NCBI RefSeq assembly: GCF_036711975.1
Contig: NC_091975.1
Coordinates: forward strand, 6,078,501-6,142,500
Direction of reading: 5' to 3'
DNA length: 64,000 bases
From: Onthophagus taurus
Taxonomy: Eukaryota; Arthropoda; Insecta; Coleoptera; Scarabaeidae
This document shows positions 57,085-64,000 of this stretch, in pieces. Position 1 is the stretch's first letter. Every line of letters starts with the position of its first letter. The notes beneath the pieces were generated by a model, which worked only from the letters and a program-made list of their open reading frames with translations, had not been told where the DNA came from and searched no databases. The position numbers and the translations under genes are program-made.

Positions 57085-58135
57085 CAGGGTGATTCACATA
57101 AGAACCGACACAGAGCAGGGACATGTAGAGGACAATAAATTAAGATGATTTAACGCAATTTATCTCTATACTAAGTTGTACCCATGAGGAGTTATAGGCC
57201 TTCAAAGTTGGGTCTTAAATTTTGAAATCATTGAATATCTTCATAATACATTAAGCTAGAAAAACTAAATTTGGTATACGTTATGAGTGTACTGAATGTA
57301 TTAATTGGTAGCAAATTGAGACCAATTATGGCATTTCAAAGGGTTGATTAAGGGTGATGGTCTCATAAATGTTGACAGATTTTTTTAACCTTTTGGTGGA
57401 TTTAACACATTATTGCCTCATTTCATGTGGAATTTAATTCTGAAACTTTTTTTACTCTTATTATTTTTTAAAAAACATTGTCGTTTTCATAGAAAACTCA
57501 AATAACTAAAGACACGTATTTCGTTAATGCTACTTAAAATCCTCGAAAATTCAGTAGTCGGCTGTGAAATTGTACGTCAAACTTGACAAATAGGTTATAA
57601 AACCTTGTTGTCAAATAATTTTATAACCTTTTTGTCAAGTTTGACGTACAATTTCATAGCCGACTACTGAATTTTCGCTTATTTTAAGTAAAATTACGAA
57701 ATAAGTGTCTTTAGTTATTTAAGTTTTTTATGAAAACGACAAAGTTTTTTAAAAAATAATAAGAGTAAGAAAAGTTTTAGAATTAAATTCCACATGAAAT
57801 GAAGTAGTAATTTATTAAATCCGCCAAAAGGTTAAAAAAATCTATCAAAATTTATGGTACCATCACCCTTAATCAACCCTTTGAAATGCCATAATTGGTC
57901 TCAATTTGCTACCAATTAATACCTTCCGTACACTCATAACGTATACCAAATTTGGTTTTTCTAGCTTAATGTATTTCGAAGATATTGAACTTTTTAAAAA
58001 TTTAAGAGCCAACTTTGAAGGCCCATAACTCCTCAGGTGTATAACTTAGTATAGAGGTAAGTTACTTTAAATCATCTTAATTTATTGTCCTCTACATGTC
58101 CCTGCTCTGTGTCGGTTCTTATGTGAATCACCCTG
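57085..58135. mobile_element. Foldback MITE 1 with CAGGGTG ends and TA target site
   Basis: Starts CAGGGTGATTCACATAAGAA and ends with its reverse complement; arms of about 500 bp are near-perfect inverted repeats across the whole element. TA flanks both ends (57083-57084 and 58136-58137). No coding capacity, so it is non-autonomous and probably mobilised by a Tc1/mariner-type transposase. Confidence 0.85.
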
Positions 58136-58138
58136 TAT

Positions 58139-58226
58139 ATAGCGCATTAAATTTGCTTTAAAATGTTCTTTATTTCATTATGATATCTCAATTCGTTCTT
58201 GAGATACGATTTTTATAAATAATCCA
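58139..58226 (+). repeat. Solitary satellite A fragment
   Basis: TTTATTTCATTATGATATCT followed by CAATTCGTTCTTGAGATACGA matches the inner part of the satellite A monomer of 1-1690, here as a single copy next to foldback MITE 1. Confidence 0.8.
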
Positions 58227-58264
58227 ACGTCTTGGGTGCTTTCTTTTAATTATTTTTTGGGCAG

Positions 58265-59650
58265 CTGATTCTTTTGCAGGAAATGTTAAACATTGAAATT
58301 CGATTAGTGCGTTTTATTTTAATAAAATGTAAGTTTTATTTGAAATGTTTCGAGAAAACGAGTAATTTTTTTATTGGAAGGTTGAGTTTTAAAAGCAAAA
58401 AACGATTTAAAACCGCTTCGCCCCGACGTCTTTACATTTTTTGTTTATTCACCTCCAGTATTCCTTCTTCCAACAATAAATTAAGGAGGGGATGTTTGGA
58501 GTTGATTCGCTAATAACGCGTTTTAGTTGATGTGCGAGCATTTAAGGGTGAAAAAGCAGTTTAGAAAAATAAAACTTCTTACTTGAATTAAGTGATAAAT
58601 GCGTGCTATATTTGTGCTAAGTGTTAAGTGATATTAGTGATGTGATATAGTTGAGGTCATCGGATTGCTATTTTATGGATGTTAAAAGGTATCGTATTAA
58701 TTCATTTTTTTTGTCACAATAAATTAATTTATCTTTTCTTTCCAGCTGAGCTTCGAAGTAAAATCCAAGGGAAACAACATCCATTCGGTGAGTCGTTTTC
58801 AATTTTATTAGTTTACCAAAACATATCGGGATTATCCGCGATTTGAACGGTGTAATTTTGCCAGATAAAAACTTATATAATATTTAGAATATTTATATAA
58901 TATTTAATATTTAGAATCGGGCATTTCGACAACCGCATTCAGCCAGTCACAAACTTTCGATTGAGATATAAAACATTAAAATCCGTCAAACCGTTCTCTA
59001 ATTATAGTCGATTTAGTTAAAATTAATGTTTTTATATTGGGGGCTAGACTTTCTTTTGCAGGAAGTGTTAAACATTGAAATTCGATTAGTGCGTTTTATT
59101 TTAATAAAATGTAAGTTTTATTTGAAATGTTTCGAGAAAACGAGTAATTTTTTTATTGAAAGGTTGAGTTTTAAAAGCAAAAATCGGTTTAAAACCGCTT
59201 CGCCCCGACGTCTTTACATTTTTTGTTTATTCACCTCCAGTATTCCTTCTTCCAACAATAAATTAAGGAGGGGATGTTTGGATGTTGATTCGCTAATAAC
59301 GAGTTTTAGTTGATGTGCGGGCATTTAAGGGTGATAAAGCAGTTTAGAAAAATAAAACTTGTTACTTGAATTAAGTGATAAATGCGTGTTATATTTGTGC
59401 TAAGTGTTAAGTGATATTAGTGATGTGATATAGTTGAGATCATCGGATTGCTATTTTATGGATGTTAAAAGGTATCGTATTAATTCATTTTTTTTGTTAC
59501 AATAAATTAATTTATCGTTTGTTTCCAGCTGAGCTTCGAAGTAAAATCCAAGGGAAGCAACATCCATTCGGTGAGTCGTTTTCAATTTTATTAATTTATC
59601 AAAACATATCGGGATAACTCGCGATTTGAACGGTGTAATGTTGCCAGATA
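58265..59650 (+). repeat. 783-bp tandem repeat, second block
   Basis: Two further units with cassette A at 58280-58328 and 59062-59110 and cassette B at 58746-58787 and 59529-59570, all with intact AG/GT borders. Cassette B to B spacing is 783 bp. The second unit passes into the alternative tail also seen at 56281-56590. Confidence 0.88.
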
Positions 59651-60172
59651 AAAACCGTTTGAACGCTGCTCATTGGATATGTGCTTGAAAAATTATAAAG
59701 TTTTAATTATTATTGTCAAAACATGAAATAATTTGAAATTGAGTGTAAACCACTCAAAATAATACCAGTATATTCAAGCTGTTTAAGGGGGAGTCTCTTT
59801 TTTGTATCACATTAAATGATTTCTTTGGGAATGTTTTGCTGCCAAATTATGTGGTATTTCAATTTAATCGTTTCATATGTTTTCATGATATATTTACTTA
59901 TTTAAAACAAATTGTTTATAGAAAATAATCTTTACATTGTCCCTCAACCAAGTTGATGCGTGGATTGTTTAAGTTGCTGCTTGACACAATATCTATCATT
60001 TCAAGATCTATCAGATTTTGAAATGATCTGAAACTCAACAATCAAATGATGTTGTTTTCTATATACTTGTGAAAAATGCACTTACAGTTTCGTGTACTAC
60101 AATATTATGCGTATATACGCCTTGTTAATTAATTCCACATTCAGCCAGACGCAAGGTTTCATTTGAGATATA
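59651..60172 (+). repeat. Alternative tail of the 783-bp family and flank
   Basis: 59651-59940 matches 56281-56590. The rest to 60172 is weakly related to the end of the 783-bp unit (CATTCAGCCAGACGCAAGG, GAGATATA) and is interrupted there by foldback MITE 2. No gene seen. Confidence 0.6.
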
Positions 60173-61270
60173 CAGGGTGTATCTGAATGACTGCAACAAA
60201 CTTCAAGGGGTGATTCTTTAGTGAATTTTAAGGGTAGTTTGATATATGAACCATGGGCGACTTCGGCTCCCCTAAGGAGCTACACCCCTCCAAAAATGGC
60301 GGAAAATTTTGGTTTAATTTGTTTTTCTCAAAAACCATAAACGCTAGGAAAATAAAATTTGGGGATAATGTTTAACTCATAATAGGGCATGTTTTGACCC
60401 TACTTGTACTTTCAACCTACCCTTCTAAACTACTAAACGTAACCACCCCGTTCACATTTTTGCTAATATTTTTTTTATGTAGATGATAAAATAATAAATA
60501 AAACTTTTTTATCTCTCTAAAATTTTTCCAAAAACGACTAATTTTTGAGAAAAAAAATAATAAAGCAAACACTGCACGTTAAACAACGGGGTTGTCGATC
60601 AAAAGTTGGAATGAATTTTGAATGAAAAAATCTTAGTAGACTTTGCAATCTTTGTCAGAAATATTTTTGACGTTTAAATGTCAGTGTTTTTCTTACTATT
60701 ATTATTTTTTTCAAATTAATTTTTAAATAAAGTTCTATCGCATTTACGCTCGTTCACTCGACGTTTCAAAATTTTAAATAAAACAATAATAAAGTAAGAA
60801 AACCACTGACATTTAAACGTCAAAAATATTTCTGACAAAGATTGCAAAGCTTACTAAGATTTTTCCATTAAAAATTCATTCCAACTTTCGATTAACAACC
60901 CTACAGCTTAACAGTTAGTGTTTGCTAAATTATTTTTTTTCTCAGAAATTATTAAATTTTCGAAGAACATCATAGAGACAAAAAAGTTTGAACGGGGGTG
61001 GTTACGTTTAGTAGTTTAGAAGGGTACGTTGAAAGTACAAATAGGGTCAAAACGTGCCCTATTATGAGTTAAACATATTCCCCAAATTTCATTTTCCTAA
61101 CGTTTATGGTTTTTGAGAAAAAAAAATTTAACCAAAATTTTCCGTCATTTTTGGAGGGGTGTAGCTCCTTAGAGGAGCCGAAGTCCCCATGGTTCATATA
61201 TCGAAGTCCCCTTAAAATTCACTAAAGAATCACCCCTTGAAGTTTGTTGCAGTCATTCAGATACACCCTG
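60173..61270. mobile_element. Foldback MITE 2 with CAGGGTG ends and TA target site
   Basis: Starts CAGGGTGTATCTGAATGACT and ends with its reverse complement. Two arms of roughly 500 bp pair with moderate divergence around a central region near 60720, and TA flanks both ends (60171-60172 and 61271-61272). Sequence between the shared ends differs from MITE 1, so it is a different family using the same termini. No coding capacity. Confidence 0.82.
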
Positions 61271-61272
61271 TA

Positions 61273-61837
61273 TATCATTAATATTATTTCATAATTGACT
61301 TATTTGGTTAAGTAGTTCTTTGTATTCTAATCAAAATCCTTAAATATATCGAATCGGGCATTTCAACATAATTATTCAGCCAGACGCAAGCTTAACTGCT
61401 TTAATTAAGGAGATAATTGATGTGTTTGATTTGTTAGTTTTTTGTGTTTTAATCAAAATCCTTAAATATGTCGAATCGGGCATTTCAACAACTGGATTTA
61501 GCCAAGCGCAAGCTTTCGATGTATAATCAATATACTATACATATAAAATCCTATCTAATTGGGGGCTAGAAAAATGGGGGCTAACTTCGCATAGGTTAAA
61601 GAATCGTAGTACTCAGGTTAAAGTCTGCAGTTGCGTTGGGCAGATTCCAGTTTGCCAGAAAAAGTTTAAACTGCAATTAATATCGCATAGGTTAAAAAGT
61701 TTGAAATTCTGGAAACTTAGGTTGATGCAAAAAGTACCACACGACCTCTGGTAATAGTGTGATTCAACGATTTTGGCAAATATTTAGAACACCAAAATAT
61801 GATAAAAGAACTGTGCAACATTTAAGTAAACATGATC
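61273..61837. other. Fragments of the 783-bp family and unassigned DNA
   Basis: GAATCGGGCATTTCAACA and CAGCCAGACGCAAGC occur at 61352-61390 and again at about 61475-61510, both derived from the 783-bp unit. 61577-61596 is the reverse complement of 49629-49648. No gene is seen. Confidence 0.5.
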
Positions 61838-61839
61838 TA

Positions 61840-63663
61840 CAGGGTGTTCCGGTAACTCGGGGCATAAAATTAACCTCATATAGTAGAGCTAAAATGATGA
61901 CGATTCGTGAAAAAAAATTATTATAAAAGTCTTCAAATGGCCAAGATATGGGCCATCAAAGTTCAGACATTTTAACACATTTTTCTAAATATTTTCAATA
62001 CCATTTATGGTAGAGCGTTGAAATTTGGTAGAGGGTAAACAAATATCAAGCAAAATCATTGAACCAATTTTGACTTTGATCGGGCGGCGGCAACCATGTT
62101 ATACAGACTGTCCCTAAAATTTGTTTGCTCAGAACTTTTTTGTTCGCTCGTAACCCTACATTTATTTTTGTACTTTTTAATAGAAAATTTATTTTAGAAA
62201 CTTTTATCACTCTTTGAAAATTTTGATAACATTGACTGTTTTCGAGTTATACGCGAAAATATTAAGCTTCAATTTCAATGGTAACACTAAAAAAACGAAG
62301 TCTTCGAAAAAGTCAAGGTTGGCCATGGCAATTAAAAAAAACAACTTGCTGTCAACTTGCTTATGTCGTTTAAACACAAACGATAGTTCTGTTAGTTAGT
62401 TATTATTAATTTTAAGTGTTCAAAATGGAGAGTTACACATTTAGTGAACAAACTGACATGATTTTGACATTACGGCAATGTCAATGCATATTGCAGTCGC
62501 AGTGGGCAATTGGCCAGTCTGCGCATTTGACATATTGCCAAACAATGCAGCACAAAATCCAAATTGATGATCAGTTTTTAGAAAAAGTACTTTTTACAGA
62601 TGAATCCACTGGAATCATCACTTTGAGAAATTTACATAGTTGGGCAGACGAAAATCCAAGATTTAAGAAAACTTGGAAATCACAATGGAGATTTTGTCAT
62701 AACGTTTGGGCATTGTGGGCGATGTAATTATTGGACCCGTTTTCTTACCATCAAGGCTGGATGGACATACATACAGGCGACATTTAGAGAAATTAGATGA
62801 TTTTTGAGATGATGTTCTTTTAAACACAAGGCAAGCAATATGGTATATGCATGATGGTGCTTCTGCGCATAACACACAGGCTGTCCAAGAATGTCTGAGG
62901 GAACGTTTTTCGGGAAGGTGGATTGAACGAGGAGTAGGTGCACCCATAAGTTGGCCCCCCGATCGCCGGATCTTACACCTGTAGATTTTTATTTATGGGA
63001 ACGCGTTAAATCGCTAGTTTACTGCGTTGAAATAACTTCACTTGATCAACTGAGGTTGCGAATTGTTGATTCATTTGATCAACTTCGAACTGAGATCAAT
63101 GGTCTCCGCAGAGTGCGCTTTAATTTAAAACGGCGATATCAGGCAGTGTTTTTGAACATCCGCTTTAGTATTTTTTTCTTCTTTTTTATTTATTATTATT
63201 TATTACAGTTCGTTTTTCAATTGTCATCGCCAACTCAGATCTTACGGAATATGTTTCCTTTTTTTGTTTGTTACGATTGAAATCAAAGCTTGACATTTTT
63301 GCGTATAACTCGAAAACGGTCAATGTTATCAAAATTTTCAAAGAGTGATAAAAGTTTCTAAAATAAATTTTCTATTAAAAAGTACAAAAATAAATGTAGG
63401 GTTACGAGCGAACAAATTTTAGGGACAGCCTGTATAGCATGGTTGTCGCCGCCCAATCAAAGTGAAAATTAGTTTAATGATTTTGCTTGATATTTATAAA
63501 TGGTATTGAAAATATTTAGAAAAATGTATTAAAATTTCTGAACTTTGATGGCCCATATCTTGGCCATTTGAAGACTTTTATAATAATTTTTTTTCACGAA
63601 TCGTCATCATTTTTGCTCTAGTATAGGAGGTTAATTTTATGCCCCGAGTCACCGGAACACCCT
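61840..63663. mobile_element. Mariner-like DNA transposon, decayed
   Basis: Ends CAGGGTGTTCCGGT and ACCGGAACACCCTG with TA on both sides (61838-61839 and 63664-63665). The terminal inverted repeats are unusually long, about 400 bp each, and enclose a broken transposase gene. The terminal CAGGGTG is shared with foldback MITEs 1 and 2, making this the only element in the window that could represent their autonomous relatives. Confidence 0.85.
62425..63175 (+). pseudogene. Broken mariner-like (DUF4817-type) transposase
   Basis: ATG at 62425 opens MESYTFSEQTDMILTLRQCQ, resembling the helix-turn-helix start of insect DUF4817-type transposases. Catalytic landmarks follow in order: FTDES, WADENP, VIIGPVFLPSRLDG, YMHDGASAHN, and RSPDLTPVDFYLWERVKSLV. 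The reading frame is broken by a frameshift near 62725, an in-frame TGA at about 62806 and a lost base in the C-run at 62957-62962. At about 250 residues it is shorter than the family, so part of the N-terminal half is deleted too. It cannot make an active enzyme. Confidence 0.8.
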
Positions 63664-63676
63664 GTATATGCTGATG

Positions 63677-63780
63677 ATTTATACGCGCCTTAAGAATTTT
63701 TGGGTCAAAACATTAATCGTTGGTATCTTTTAAACGAAAAAAGTTATCTTGATGGGATTTAAACTGATCAATTTATTTTT
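63677..63780 (+). repeat. Intron-like direct repeat, right copy
   Basis: Matches 49216-49322 from TTTATACGCGCCTTAA through GTTATCTTGATGGGATTTAA. It begins a few bases after the mariner-like element and ends in a long pyrimidine tract with AG at 63795-63796. Confidence 0.75.
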
Positions 63781-63796
63781 TTCTTCTTTTCTTTAG

Positions 63797-64000
63797 AATA
63801 TTTTCCACATAAAGAGATAGTAAGTTTGAAAGGCGCCATCCCGTTTACGACACACACCGACTGAGTGTGTCTGAAAGGTACGCGTTGGCACCAAACAAAC
63901 GGAAACCGTAAATCCGGTTCTAATCTATTACAACCGACCATATTGAGCCGGATTTGCATACGGTAGTTAAACGCCCATTTTATGGACGACAGCGTGTTAC
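63797..64000 (+). other. Possible exon at the window edge
   Basis: Sequence after the acceptor-like TTCTTTTCTTTAG is GC-richer than its surroundings and free of repeats. No frame is convincing on either strand. By analogy with 49202-49323 it may be a 5'-UTR exon of a plus-strand gene continuing beyond the window. Confidence 0.25.

Noticed and set aside
57085-58135. Foldback region as an assembly palindrome artefact
   Set aside because: Arms differ by scattered substitutions, the ends are defined and TA-flanked, and a second element with the same ends lies nearby, so a real transposon is the better explanation.
63768-63959. 63-codon minus-strand frame at the window edge
   Set aside because: It runs through the pyrimidine tract and acceptor-like site, matches nothing and is probably chance.

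Overview
The window looks like an AT-rich insect nuclear genome, possibly a beetle (the order is a guess). The genes are spliced, mostly with introns of about 50 nt, and include an unmistakable Ir25a olfactory co-receptor, an insect-type EcKinase and insect-style M1 aminopeptidase-like genes. No bacterial gene organisation, tRNA, rRNA or CRISPR array was seen.

Protein-coding layout: a 5'-incomplete M1 aminopeptidase-like gene (+, 1802-4452); an adhesion GPCR (+, 7616-10421); a second M1 aminopeptidase-like gene (-, 17019-13889); an EcKinase/CHK-like kinase (-, 23603-22365); thiamine pyrophosphokinase (+, 28736-29806); Ir25a (+, 32853-37860); and an LZTS/Fez1 coiled-coil gene (-, 44621-42892, N terminus not found). 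Both M1 proteins have lost the zinc-binding HEXXH motif, so they are probably pseudoenzymes. The second also carries a frameshift.

Most of the rest is repeats. At least seven satellite families (A to G here) have monomers of about 150-190 bp, some organised as dimers or higher-order repeats. From 49 kb onward a different 783-bp tandem repeat contains two exon-like cassettes. Transposons include a hAT-like TIR element enclosing a satellite array, a decayed Harbinger element, a 5'-truncated non-LTR retrotransposon, two foldback MITEs and a decayed mariner-like element. The last three share CAGGGTG ends and TA target sites. A hammerhead-ribozyme-like motif lies at 56678-56720 on the minus strand.

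The strongest window-level observation is that several satellite blocks are bracketed by direct duplications of neighbouring non-satellite DNA (near 5.1/6.5, 24.1/26.4, 37.8/39.4, 44.7/48.3 and 49.2/63.7 kb). This suggests a common way in which arrays are inserted or expanded. The genes do not form one pathway; they are neighbours in a repeat-rich region.
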